NCBI GenBank assembly: GCA_033439265.1
Contig: JAVTVX010000010.1
Span: forward strand, 23,425,056 to 23,489,055
DNA: 64,000 nt
Source: Dillenia suffruticosa
Lineage: Eukaryota; Streptophyta; Magnoliopsida; Dilleniales; Dilleniaceae
Direction: 5' to 3'
Shown here: positions 49,325 to 61,090 of the stretch, one piece after another
How the letters are laid out: each line of letters begins with the position of its first letter
Position numbering within the stretch: the first letter of the stretch is position 1
The notes under the pieces: generated by a model
The model's database searches: none
What the model was told of the DNA's origin: nothing
Seen by the model: only the letters and a program-made list of their open reading frames with translations
Position numbers and translations under genes: made by a program

Positions 49325-49929
49325 CAGAAGAGAAGGCCTTGGTTGAAGTAGTGTATAGATCAAAGCTGGGTATTGGGGGGAACTGTCGGTATAGGTGTAT
49401 TCTTGGGAAAACATGGTCTTTCAAGGACAGGTTTAGGGATTGTTCGAGTTTGTAAGGTTGAGGTTTGTATATTATGTTGATATCATAACCCTTTTAAATT
49501 TGACAGTCTGATGGTGGAATTCATAAATATATGCGAATAAGGATATATACCTTTTGAATTTTAGCCAATATTAATATAAATCAAATGTTCTGTTAAACTG
49601 TTCTCTGTAACATAATTTTGAGTCCGCTCTCCGGAATTTGAAGACATCTGATTTGGTGTTTGGAAGGTTCAAAAAACTGGGTTGCATTTCATGGAATCTC
49701 AAACTAATATTTTGTTTGTAATTTTACTCTGTTTATCTTATAGGTATACTTTACTGAATGATGTTGCAGGATCTTGCAGTGATGATTATGAGTGCTAAAT
49801 GGGTTGGTATATATATTTATATATCAGCAGTGTCACTGAAACTTTCTTTTCACAAAACATTTTCTCAATTCTATGTGTCATAAGTGAATATGGAAGCTGG
49901 TTTCTATAAATTGTCAATCTATAGTTTGT
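49218..49929 (+). other. BLH1 3' UTR and adjoining non-coding DNA
   Basis: Includes a (GA)n tract at 49280-49322, about 60 nt after the stop codon, so it is probably in the transcript. ORFs on both strands here are translations of that tract. Confidence 0.5.
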
Positions 49930-50127
49930 TTTTTCTTTTTAACCTTGATTTAGCCGCCATACGGTATTTGATACTTCGTCTCGATTAATACAGACTGATC
50001 GACTGTGGTACCCACTTATATGGGGACGGACTCTCAACAAAAGGTTCTCCGTGTCCATGCTGAGACTCGAACCCCCACATGGTTAAGGGATAAAAATATC
50101 CCTACCTATCTACACCACTGTTTGTTG
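49930..50127 (-). mobile_element. SINE (198 bp) with 20-bp imperfect target-site duplication
   Basis: The flanks ATTGTCAATCTATAGTTTGT (49910-49929) and ATTGTCGATCTATAATTTGT (50128-50147) differ at two positions. On the minus strand there is a clear box B (GGGTTCGAGTCTC) near the 5' end, then 'gggtaccac' and 'caaataccg', and an A-rich tail. It is the same family as 1371, 9416 and 12135. It lies downstream of BLH1. Confidence 0.8.
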
Positions 50128-50143
50128 ATTGTCGATCTATAAT

Positions 50144-50219
50144 TTGTATGGGCATGGACACTAATCATAGGACTTGTGATCTTGTATGGGCATGGACACT
50201 GATCATAGGACTTGTGATC
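50144..50219. repeat. 38-bp tandem duplication
   Basis: Copy 1 is 50144-50181 and copy 2 is 50182-50219, starting TTGTATGGGCATGGACACT, with one mismatch. It begins inside the right target duplication of the SINE. Confidence 0.85.
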
Positions 50220-51700
50220 GTTGGTGTTTGGACAAAGGAATGAAAAGCAAGAAATGAATTTTAAACTCATATTAATTGTTTGAATTAATGGAATTGAAAT
50301 ATAAGCTTAGGAATAAAATTTCAAAAAAAAAAGGTTTATGAAACCTAAGTAAAAACATAAGTTTTGTGAATTTATGTTCAGATTTTTTATTTTAAATCCA
50401 ATTTTGATTTTTGAATAAGAACCAAACGTCATTACTATTCACCATGTGATATTAAAGGATAAAATAATTATTGATGGGTGAATAGTTACAAACCCAATAT
50501 CAATATCAATATCCAACCAGGATTCTGAAAGTAAAAACCCTAAATGTATATTTTGCATGCTCTTGTTAACCAACATGCAACGCATTGTGTAGGGTTTGCT
50601 ATGCACGGAGCGCAAGTGTTGCTATTTTTTTTTTCTTCTTTTGTTACAAGAGATTTGAGTGCAAGTGATGCTATCAATGAATGCAATGCCTCTAATGGCC
50701 TAGACATATAATTTTTTGTAAAGCCTATGCCAAAAATTTGTTAGGAGACATTTTCTTAGCCTTATGTGCCTATATTTTTTACACCAAGCAGGAAAAAAAA
50801 ATGATCTTTTTAACATTCAATCTTGCTAGGGCATTTTGATTTTTTTTAATCATTTTTATTTAATGAAAGTAAAGAATGAAGTGGTTTTCCTTTGTAAACA
50901 TATAATAAAATCTTGATATACCTTAATTTAAAGTCTAAACATTTAAAAAGAATAAAAATTGCATCTGTACCGACATAATTGATATATCTATTATATGGTT
51001 TTTTTGGGTCAACCTTGGAACTAGGTTTTAACCCTTTTGGTCATGTTATTTTTGGGAGCATTCCTGATGCTCTATTATTAATAATATATATATATATTTT
51101 CAAACCAAAGAAAAAAAAAATGTACATGACATGCTAAGGGGTGTAGGAGGGTATGTTAGATCATGAAAGAGTTCTTTAATTGAGTTTTCAATTTTAGGAT
51201 ATTATTATATATCACATCTCAAAATTTATTATTTTCCACAGCTACTATACACGAAAAGAATTTAAGATATTTTTCATTGAGAAAGAATTGGGAGAATATT
51301 CTTTTCATACTTAGTAGATGTAGTAAATGGTAAATTTGAAATTTAAGTTTCATAGTATAACATTGGAACTAATAAAACTATATGAACCTCAAGTGTGCAA
51401 ATGGAAAATTAGATAATCATGTACCTTTTGGATAAAAAAAAAAAGTGGATCTACCGTGGAATTTACAGTGGACCATTTAAGGGGATTATTTTCCCAACAT
51501 AATCTACTCTATGTCTAAGTCGCGAGTCGAATTCAGGATTTTGGTTAAGAAATCTAGCGTCATATCACACTAGGTCAATTGACCATTGGTTGATGTATTC
51601 AAATTCTGATGGGATATAATATTTCAAATTCTATATTACTCTATTTATAATAATTAGAAAAAATTCTCCTAATTAAAAAAATAAAAAGGAAAAAAGAAAA
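50220..51700. other. Intergenic between BLH1 and the R3HCC1L-like gene
   Basis: AT-rich, no gene. A possible decayed SINE on the minus strand at about 51440-51600 has a tRNA-like 'tcctgaattcgactcg' box B and adjoins an A/T run. Confidence 0.5.
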
Positions 51701-51708
51701 CGATAAGC

Positions 51709-51754
51709 TGGGCCAGTCAGCCCACTATAACAGAAGGGCCACAGCCAAGGCCCA
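51709..51754. promoter_or_regulatory. Site II-type motifs in the R3HCC1L-like promoter
   Basis: TGGGCC (51709-51714), AGCCCA (51719-51724) and GGCCCA (51749-51754) lie 218-263 bp upstream of the start codon. This arrangement is typical of broadly expressed plant genes bound by TCP factors. Confidence 0.55.
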
Positions 51755-51950
51755 AAATAACATGATCTCATAGTTTCGACCCAACCATTCGCAGTTGGTT
51801 TTCCGAGAAAGTTTCAAAAAAAAAAAAAAAAAAAAAAAGACTCTTCTTTTTCTTTAGGGGGAAAAGTCCCAAAAATCCATTTCCTAAAATCGCTGGGCGA
51901 GAAGCGTTCATTCCAAGCACGGCTTTCTTGAGGAGGAATTAATGCCCACA

Positions 51951-51971
51951 GAGAGAGAGAGAGAGAGAGAG
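51951..51971. repeat. (GA)n tract abutting the start codon
   Basis: A GA repeat between an upstream in-frame ATG (51942) and the chosen start (51972). Its length sets whether the upstream ATG is in frame. Confidence 0.9.
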
Positions 51972-52243
51972 ATGGAGGAGAATTGGAGCGAGAGAGTGGA
52001 AGATTTCGTAGAAGAAGGAAACATCGATGCTGCTATCTCCTTTCTTGAATCGGTGGTTTCAAAACTTGAAACCCTAAATTCTTCCCCTCAACTCTCTTCG
52101 GCTCTCTTTGATTTGTCCAAGCTTTACTACTCAGTTGGTCTCTCTGATAAAGCTGATAGCACTCAATCTCGCGCATTGCTTCTCAAGCACCGAAATGTCG
52201 AACTATCACAACAACAACGACAAGATTCAACTTCTTCGTCTAC

Positions 52244-52289
<46 letters not shown>

Positions 52290-55200
52290 TGATGGCGTTG
52301 AATGTGCCTAATAATTTGGAATGTTGGTTTTGAATTTCAGAAAATTAGGGTTTCAAGAGAAGGAAAGGGTTCCGCTCGAGGTTTGTTCGCCTTCTAATGA
52401 TTCATCTGCCGGTAGGGCTTCCGATGACGGTGAGGTTCTTCTTTAGCGCTTTCTTGGTCCTTCTTTTGTTCTTTTCTCTTGATATTCGGTACGTAGCTAC
52501 TAAGTAATTTCTGATTGTTAATATTATTGACTTATCTGGATTGGGTCTGGATTCTTGCAAATTTCTAGGTCCGATATGCCTCAAACTGCCAGAAATTGTT
52601 TATGTAACCTGCACTGAACACTCTCCAAAAGTGGTTGCGATGACATCGAAACGGATGATTGATTGTGTAAAATTTTACTTTTCAGTAGCTACATATTATC
52701 AATGATGTTGCAGTTTTGTTTCCTTTGTAATGTCCTCTGAATTGGTAGGGTTTTTCTATGTAGAATGAGTGACAAAATAGGGAAATTATGTGAATGCCTT
52801 GTTTTGGGGGTGGTTAATGTTCACAATATCAATAGTCTGTCATAATGAGAGAGGAGAATCTCTTTCTGTAACACATGGTTTGAAATTTACTGGCAATGAG
52901 CATAATTAAGCTCCATGGTCTGATTTTGTAAGTTTATGTACATATCTTGGTGGGAGGAGTTTCTAAAATTTCTGATGTCTGGCAAAGTACCAAGTATAGT
53001 ATTCTATTGTCTTATTTACTAATGTTCTGAATGTAACTGTGGATCGAGCACCACTCTAAATTGATGCATGTGTTCTAAAGACTATCATTGAATTACAGAT
53101 TGGGAAGCTATTGCCGACTTGGAACCAGACAAACTACTTTCTCCTCAAGGCTTACCTGAGTTATCAAAGCTTTCAGTGGATGATGATGAAGTTCAATCAC
53201 TAAACATGAAAAGACGAGGAAGGGGTACATTCTCATACAGGAGTCCTCTAATGTATAGTGATTGGAGACCCAATGAGTCATCTGATCTTAACTCAGAGGA
53301 TCCAGCAGCAGGCCAAGACTCTGAGAGGAATCAAGACACCAGAAATTGTGAGTTAACTACATGCATCTGAATACCCTTTTCCAATCTTGAAGGCCTATGT
53401 TATTCATGTGTCTGTGTCTTTCAAGTTATGGTTTTATTTGTGGTTTATCATTCTTGTTTTTGTCTCAATTTCTGTATCATGTGGTATAGCTTGAAGTGCT
53501 TTGAGTTCAGGTCACTTTTAATACCTTGCTATTATTATTAGTTTTGCATATTGACATCGGGCGGAATATAATGCAAATGAACATATAATATTGGACAAAG
53601 TAGGAAACACATTTTGTTATAAAATTATCTCCTATGATCTGATGAAAAGAGTCTAGAAGGAAACTTCTGGTTGTAGCTACGCTGGCCCTGTTATTTAAAT
53701 GCTTTCACTATTGACATGATCTTGTGCACCACTATGAACATTTTAATGTAAACTATCTTGGTTTAAAATCTGTTTCTAGTTTTTCACTCTCTTTCTCCCT
53801 CTCTCTTGCTATACAGAGGATTTTCCTAAAACTCGTCTGCGTGAAATTACATATGTAAGTCACTATGTTGTGAAATTAGACATCCACATTGCTAACCTAC
53901 GCATGGATATGAATGGGTGGTTCATGGAACGCGGTTCTCCATTTGGTGGAGTAATTCAAAGTGTTGCTTAGTGTGGGAACTTGATTTTAGGAATTTGTGG
54001 TCTGCTTAGCTCATTCTGTTAGTTTTTTCATGAAGCCTTGTACATGAAAGTTTAGTTCTGGATTTATGTTGGATACTACAAGAAATTGGAGAGTTGAAAA
54101 GCAGTATATCCAAATGCAAAGAAAAAAAAATCTTTTTTTCTAAGTGTTCAGGGTTGGTGTAAGTTGCTGAATGCAGTCATACTAATTACTATATGCAAGC
54201 AGTATATCCAAATACAAAGAAAAAAAAAATCTTTTTTTCTAAGTGTTCAGGGTTGGTGTGAGTTGCTGAATGCAGTCATACTAATTACTATAGCATATCT
54301 GGCTCAAAAGCCGTTCACCATGTTGCAGTAGTCTGTTGAGCCCCTCCATATTTGCTCATTATGGTGTATATTAGCTTTATGTGCAACATAATATGAGGAT
54401 GTAATAACTTCTCTTGTGATTTCAGCAATATATGGAACTGATCATGTTCTTGTGCTTGCCGACTTTCCACCAACTACGACAACCATGGATCTAGAGAAGC
54501 TGTTAGAGAATTGCAAAGATAAAGGATTTGTTATTCGATGGGTCAATGATACCGTTGCACTTGTGGTGTTCCCAACACGAGCATCTGGTAATTTTGGTCT
54601 ATTAACATACACCTTCCATTCAAAATTGAAAAGGGAAAATTGGTCCTACTTGACTCTTTGTCATCAAAATATTCTTCTATGACATTTGGCCTAGGCCTTT
54701 GATGCATGAGAAGGGAGGTGGAAAGGTTAGATATGACTTGATTTCATCAAAGATTGGGCTTGCAGAACAATATAAAATGAAAGAAGGGGAGGTTTTTTTT
54801 TGGGGGGGGGGGGAGATGTATATGTAAAGGTGGTTTAGTTTATGAATCCTTTTTCTGGCTTAATGTCATGACTGGCTTGATTTTTTCAATTCTACAATGC
54901 AAAGTGGCCAAGTTACCAAAGAAATTGGAAAAAAAGGGACAGAAATGAATTGGTTTTGTCCTTTTCTTGGGGGAGGGGGAGGGTGTAATTTTTCATAATT
55001 TTGTCTGCCCCTGTTCTATATCAATAATTCATGCTTCTGTTCTCTTGCTTGTTGATATGGTGCATGCAATTTATTCAGAAGGTTCATGCTGTAGCTGCTT
55101 GATGCATTAATGTGCAATATCAAAAAATTGCCTATTTTTTAAGTGATTCTATTCACACTTAATCCAAATTATTGCATATGAGTTGTTTGGCCAGTATTTT

Positions 55201-57213
55201 CATGACTTAAAGGTGTGTTGGTGGGTTGCGCTTGTGGGCTCTCCCTCTACATCCAGATTATTTCCCTCTCATTTGCCACCTACTAATGTGGACTGTTGCA
55301 TTTATGTTGTTTGGCTAGTAATCCATTTGCCTTTCCCTGACGAGGTAAGTTTATGGGTTCCCTGTTTCTCCCTAAAAAAAAAGCTAGAATGCAATTTGTT
55401 TTCCTTGTGAACCAGGGTTCGTTGATTTAAACTGAAAAGGGTAATGCTTCCTGTTGACATAGATAGAACTAAATTTGTCACCTTGTGTTAGTCTTGTGTT
55501 CAAATGAGGTCTTGAGAAGATTAAATTGGGGACACTCCTGTTCAAAATGGAAGAAGTCTTTGGGTTGGGCATTGTTATGTTCTTCCTGACAAAACATAGT
55601 ATGAGCGGATGAGAGACCTTTCAGTTTGCATAGATCTAGTGAAGTGAAATGGGGGTGAACATGAGCATGGATTATTGCAGTTTTGTGTTTCAGTATAAAT
55701 CTTGTATCTGTCCAACTTTTTCTCTCTTCTGATAACTGGTTGTATTTGTTGCCTTGACCTTTTTTCCAGTTCAATAATTCTCTTTCTTCCTTTTGGATTT
55801 CTTTTGTCAGTGTTTGAATTGGCTTGCAAAAGTTTGCTTCTATTGCTGTAGACTCTAGTCAACTCTGGTAGACAGTTTAATTCATCTGTTGTTTATTTCA
55901 GCACTTGATGCTTGTAAAAGCATTAATGTTCCATTCAAGGTGCGATTGCTTGAGGAGAATGATGTTCTAATGAGCTCAATCAAAACTAGAGGTACATTCT
56001 TTCTTCTCCTTTTTTTTTTTTTTTGAAACTTGATGGACAAGTTGTATACTATTCTGAAAAATGCACTAGAATTCCGAGAGTGCAAGAGCTTCATCATCTA
56101 ATAGGCACCATAGATATCAAAGTTTCAATGCTTTTACCATTTTTTCTATGCTCCTCATCTGTCTTTCATGTGTTACTTGTTTCAATTTTGCTCATGACAT
56201 TGACTTTGCTTAGTTTCCAATATCACAGTCATTTCCTTTTTCTACCTCTTTTTATTGCATGGTTTCAATCATTTTCAAGATATTTTTTATCATATGTGTT
56301 ATATACATACATATACCATTAACTGCATTGCTTCTGAAGTTAAGCTATGTACAATTTAAAATAGATGTCATGTTTGTGTGCAACACTTAATACATGTTTA
56401 AGAAAGATAATACCTTTTTTTTGTGTGTGTATATGTATATATTCTTTTTCCCGATAACGATAGTCGATATATTTGGATTGTTTATAAATTCATTGTTGTG
56501 AACCAAATTATTGTAGTCACATTTGAGCATATAATTGCTACGTTTAAAATATAAAGGAAAATGTACTAATGTAATGTGTTATCCTAAATATTAGCTGTAA
56601 ACATAAATAAAAAAAAAATTTTAGTACCATATCCTGTTTATATCATGTTCTTTTATTTATTTATGTTTTCAGGATTTGCAAAATTGATTTGTCAATGTTG
56701 TGTCATGTCTGCAAACCATATCCATGTATTTGCTTCATGAGTTCATTACTTTGGTCACATGGTCTTTGTGTTATCTGGTGCAAGCATTGAAGCCTCCTTT
56801 ATCTTTGACCATCCAATGGTCATCCAATGGACTTATTAATTAGTATATATCTCTGGTCTTGCATTGTTCTTGTTCCATCAGCACTCTTGCATTTGGGGAG
56901 AAAAAAATATATGTTATCCAGAATGATATAATAAATGTACTGAATGTGATAAACGCTCTTTATCTATAAGTTCCTTTGGTTTAAGGGGCCAATCCTGCTT
57001 TCATTTTTTCCAGACTTAGAACCTCCTCGTCGGAGACCAAAAACTTCTGCACAGGCTGCAAAGAGGCTCATTGCTCATGGAATGGGATTGAAGTTGTCCT
57101 CCACAAATTTTGGGTCCATGGAGTTGAGAGAACAGGAAGAAGCCAGAAAGAATCGTATACAAATGAGGCAAAATTTGAGAGATGAAGCTTGGGGTCCTGA
57201 TGATGAAAATTGA
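51972..57213 (+). CDS. R3HCC1L-like (coiled-coil/RRM-type) protein
   Basis: Six exons: 51972-52243, 52341-52429, 53099-53347, 54426-54587, 55902-55991 and 57014-57213 (1062 nt, 353 aa), all GT-AG and in phase. The N terminus MEENWSERVEDFVEEGNIDA is helical and TPR-like. An acidic linker contains DDDWEAIADLEPDKLLSPQG and a KRRGRGTFSYRS basic patch. Residues about 208-290 (YGTDHVLVLADFPPTTTT, IRWVNDTVALVVFPT) look like the RRM-type fold of R3HCC1/R3HCC1L proteins. The C terminus has AAKRLIAHGMGLKL and a charged tail. Such proteins are thought to be RNA-associated; the plant role is poorly known. An in-frame ATG at 51942 would add ten residues of mostly Arg-Glu repeats encoded by a GA microsatellite; I prefer 51972 because conservation starts there. 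Confidence 0.88.
52247..52286. repeat. (CT)20 tract at the intron 1 donor of the R3HCC1L-like gene
   Basis: The repeat starts only three bases after the donor GT at 52244-52245 and fills almost half of the 97-bp intron. Confidence 0.95.
54101..54294. repeat. 98-bp tandem duplication in intron 3 of the R3HCC1L-like gene
   Basis: Copies start at 54101 and 54199 with 'gcagtatatccaaat' and run to 'actaattactata'. They differ by about two substitutions and one A-run length change. Located about 130 bp before the exon 4 acceptor. Confidence 0.9.
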
Positions 57214-58179
57214 AACATCAGATGTATTTCAAGTTTTATTACCATAACCTTATAGAGGGTATTATTTTTTTATGCCTCATATATTACTTGTTACTTGGAT
57301 GCTAAAATGGTTCTTCCAGGAACCACCAAATAGAAACAATGTTATTTTTAGTTTTCCCATTAACTTGAATCAATTGACGTGCAGATGAAGCTTATTAGGA
57401 GGGTACAACCTGTACGAAATTATGTTTCAAGTGACACAAAGGTACACAACTCTTCATTACCTTCTGGAATTACCATTCTTTTCTAGATTTTCTGCCTTTT
57501 TATTTTATTGTTAGAGGTCAGATTACCAAAGTTTATATGTTATGCTAGGATGCCAACTGGTTAAAAGGAGTGATAACGAGTTGCATTGAGTTATTCGGTT
57601 CCAAATGGTTCCAAATGGTTCCAAATGGTGATCCGACACAATGAGACAATGGTTGTGAAACTAACTTCGAGTATAAGTTCTGTGGTTGCATAATTTGGAA
57701 GGTTGTGGATACTTCTCTCCCAACAAAATTCAACGTTAAAACTTTGATGGTTGTAAGGAATATTTTGGGTTCACGGTGGATTTATGCGGTTTTGTTGTTT
57801 GGTTTGTGTCATTTATCTCTATTGTGCATGCTTTACAAGGGCACATGCAAATGGTAGTGGAGGCAGGTTTCTATTATTATCAAAAGGAAAGAAAAAAAGA
57901 AGAAAGAAACTTTTTCTAGTGATGGTTTGAATGGTTGCAGATTCATTGCCTGATTCAGGTTTTTCTACTATTTGATTGAGTTCACTTAGCTTAAATTTCC
58001 AGCAGAAGAAAGTAAAGACGACCAAATTTTCATCAGTGCGGTGTAGCAGCATTAGGAACAATCGAGACTTTTTTGGCATTCGTCCTCGTTAGAAATGAAG
58101 TCAAAGAGCTTGGCGCTCAATCTATGTGCTTGAGGGCTGGGGTTGTAAATCAAAATTTGCTTGTTAAGACCAGTACCAC

Positions 58180-58217
<38 letters not shown>

Positions 58218-58490
58218 ATCGGTATTCAATAACTACGTTAGGTATAACAAAATCTGATTCGAGTTAAATTAGACTTTGAATGGGTAAAACTTTTCTGATA
58301 TTTATTTTTTTTCATATACAATATTTAAATTTGAGTTGAAGGGATATAAGACCAACCAACTATCTCTCGTGTGACGAACTGTGATCGATCTTTTTAAAAG
58401 AAAGCATGAGAGGAGACAGAGAGGCACGCTTCTACCACAACTCAGAAAAATGTTCTAATCTAGCGCCTATGACTTTTCCCTTTGTCTTTC

Positions 58491-58523
<33 letters not shown>

Positions 58524-59820
58524 AAAACTTGGTCTCATCGTATAATTCCGCATCTTTTTCCTTACTAGATATGTTTACCTTTGAAAGCGTGTTAATTAAT
58601 GGAGTTTGAAATCTGATTGGGCAGGTGTTTTGAAATCTGAATGAATTTTTTTTTCCCCATAGTCTTTAAGTAATATCGTGTGGTTCCTATTAACATAAGT
58701 CTACCCAATTGTTTAAAAGTTTGGTCAAAGATAATATATTGCCTCCTTTCCGTAAGGCTCTTTTTGTGAAATTTTCCATTAAATTTAATTTCTATTGGTC
58801 TTTGGTTGATGGTTGTGTTGTACCTGTCGCGAGATTTAATGCCTGGTCTGAATTTGAATTTGTGATACGTTGAGCCAATTAGCTTTAGGTCCCCTACTCT
58901 TAAATTTGTTTCCATTTATTTCTAGATTATTTTATTTTACTAGAGTGAAATATAATATTTTGACTTGAGGGAGAAATTATTTTAACCCTACCATTTTCCA
59001 ATAATTTTTCTAATTTTCTAACTGACATGAAAAAAAAAAAAATTATAACAGAAATGCAGAAATTAAATTTCTCCATAGAAAAATTAAAATTATCATTTTA
59101 TTAAATAATGACTCCGTCCATTTTGATTGTCACCTTTGCTTTTTTTCACACAGATTAAGAAATACTAGAAATGATATGTTATTAACAGTGTAATATTACA
59201 ATACTTCTCTCTTGAAAATAAGGATCGTGATTGATTAGTTCTTATGCTGGGAAAATATTAATGAAAAAAATGTGAGGCAATCACCACTCCCCCCAAAAAA
59301 ATTAACGAAGTGATAAAAAAAAAAAAAATTAATTAAATTAAGAAGGGAATAATAAAAAATTTAACATTTTGAAATATTTTAAAATATTAAGTGGGCAAAA
59401 ATTTTGGAACAGAGGGGACACCGGAAGGTTATTAGTCGACAAACATTTTAGGAGGGCCTAGTTACAATCATGCGTAGCTTGTGGTTGATACAGAGACATT
59501 CCTTGAAAAAGGTTATTGATCAACAAACATTGTTAAACATCAACCTGGAAAAATAATAGTATTAAAGAATAATAATAAAAAAAAAGGCTAAAAAGACATA
59601 TAACGAAGAACTAACCATACCAAGATGTTAGCTGTGGCCTTGTAAATTATCAAGTTGTAGGTTCATATACCAATTGCCTTAAACATTTCCTTTTCGGTTC
59701 TTGAGTTGTTAATTCTGTTTTCAAAGCCTGTCTCTATCGATTTCTAAATGAATCTTTACTAGATTATCTTAGAGAGAGAGAGAGTGTGTGTGTGTGTGTG
59801 AGAATTTCACATATTATATG
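57214..59820. other. 3' flank of the R3HCC1L-like gene, no further gene
   Basis: Includes a triple 10-bp repeat GGTTCCAAAT (about 57597-57629), a CT tract (58183-58210) and a T run of about 28 (58493-58518). A possible SINE head ('gttagctgtgg' then 'gtaggttcatatacc') is at about 59625-59675. Minus ORFs at 57819-58079 and 58592-58915 have no family signature. Confidence 0.5.
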
Positions 59821-61090
59821 GTAAAAGCTATCAAAGTGCTGTATGATTTATGTCAGCAGTGTGGGAAGTTGGAGGAAAGCCTGCTACATGCTCTCCGTGA
59901 TCGTAGTGAATCTAATGAAATTTGGGAAGCTTTGTGGAAGAACATGGAGGGAGACTGCTGGTTTTGGAAAGAGAAGTTGGGAAGTTGGTTGAAGAAAGAT
60001 ATGGAGGTAAAAGTAGAGCCTTCTTTTCCGGCGGTTGTTTGGTCTATGTGGAAGAGGGGATGCAAGTTAGAGAACAAGCGTCATTAACACTCAGTTGACT
60101 ATCAAAGAGATTCTTCAGTTGAATAGAAGTTGGTTTGCTACCTTCGTGACAACGAGGGAAGCCCCTATCAGAGAGACCCTTTGGGTTAAATGACACCCCC
60201 AATGCAGGTAAGATCAAGTTGAATGCGGATGGAGCTGTCTCTAGGGTGACTTGAAATGCCGGTGCAGGGGGTCTCCAGAGAAGGGAAGATGGATGTGACG
60301 ACCCGCTATCCAGATATCGCATACCCTAACAGAACGGAACAGATCTACATATAGTGGAGGCAACATTTAAAATGCGACGTCCGGACTCGCGACAGTCGCA
60401 CTCCCCGTGTGTGATAACACGGAAGGAGATTTAATAAAAAGGAAACCATTTCTTTGATCTTTCTAAAAATCTGACAGAGTCTCCTCTATTTGGTGACTGT
60501 TGGCCACATGGGGTAAATACAAGAACTTGGCTGGATCAAACTATCACTTCTATCATTAGACAAGCCGGCATCAATGGCCCACCTGGCCACCCAATGGAAG
60601 TTGGATGAAAGGGTACAAAATAAATATCGGTAAAGCAGACATCTTTACGGCGGAGCTGTGGGGTCTGAGGGAAGGATTAAAGCTGGCCTGAAGTCTGAGT
60701 ATAAAGCAGCTTTAGGTTGAGGTGGATAGTGCAAACATTGTTAAGTTTCTAGCAGATAATGTGGAAGAGAATCATCCTCTCCACCTGATCAGATTAGATT
60801 GCAAGAAGCTGATATTGGAACTAGGAGTAAGTCAAGTCATCCATGTTTTTCGAGAAGCTAATGGGTGTGCTGATGTCCTTGCAAAGTTGGGCCTTAGTGC
60901 TAATCCTGGTGTTAACAGTCTTGGATGATCCTCCGCAGGATCTTGTCAAATTCCTCTCGGCAGATATAATGGGGGAGGGGTTTTGTAGGATAGCCGGATC
61001 AAGGTCTACTAGAGTTGTGGATTTGGTTTCTTAGTTCCTTTTGGGCTTCTTTTGTTTTGTTGCCATTCTTGCCAAAAAAAAAAAAAAAAA
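59821..61090 (+). pseudogene. 5'-truncated LINE (non-LTR retrotransposon) 3' end, degenerate
   Basis: The first part (59821-60087) encodes a reverse-transcriptase zinc-binding region: CQQCGKLEESLLHALRDRSE, then WEALW and VVWSMWKRG. An RNase H-like domain follows: KIKLNADGAVSRVT and NAGAGG at about 60205-60290, then IFTAELWGLREGLKLA, VEVDSANIVKFLADN and VIHVFREANGCADVLAKLG at about 60594-60895. It has in-frame stops (for example after SRVT, GLKLA and IKQL) and ends in 17 A residues at 61074-61090, the expected LINE 3' end. The RNase H region is split by a 300-bp solo LTR. No 5' half or target duplication was found. Not functional. Confidence 0.85.
60294..60593. mobile_element. Solo LTR (300 bp) inside the LINE remnant
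   Basis: Starts TGTGACGACCCGC and ends GCCACCCA, the TG...CA ends of an LTR. It is flanked by ATGGA at 60289-60293 and 60594-60598, a 5-bp target-site duplication. Removing it in thought joins the LINE RNase H frame between REDG and the following SWMKG, which supports insertion into the LINE. No internal region or second LTR is present, so the element was reduced by LTR-LTR recombination. Confidence 0.85.

Noticed and set aside
59853..60322. Minus-strand ORFs opposite the LINE remnant
   Set aside because: Shadows of the plus-strand zinc-binding and RNase H regions.
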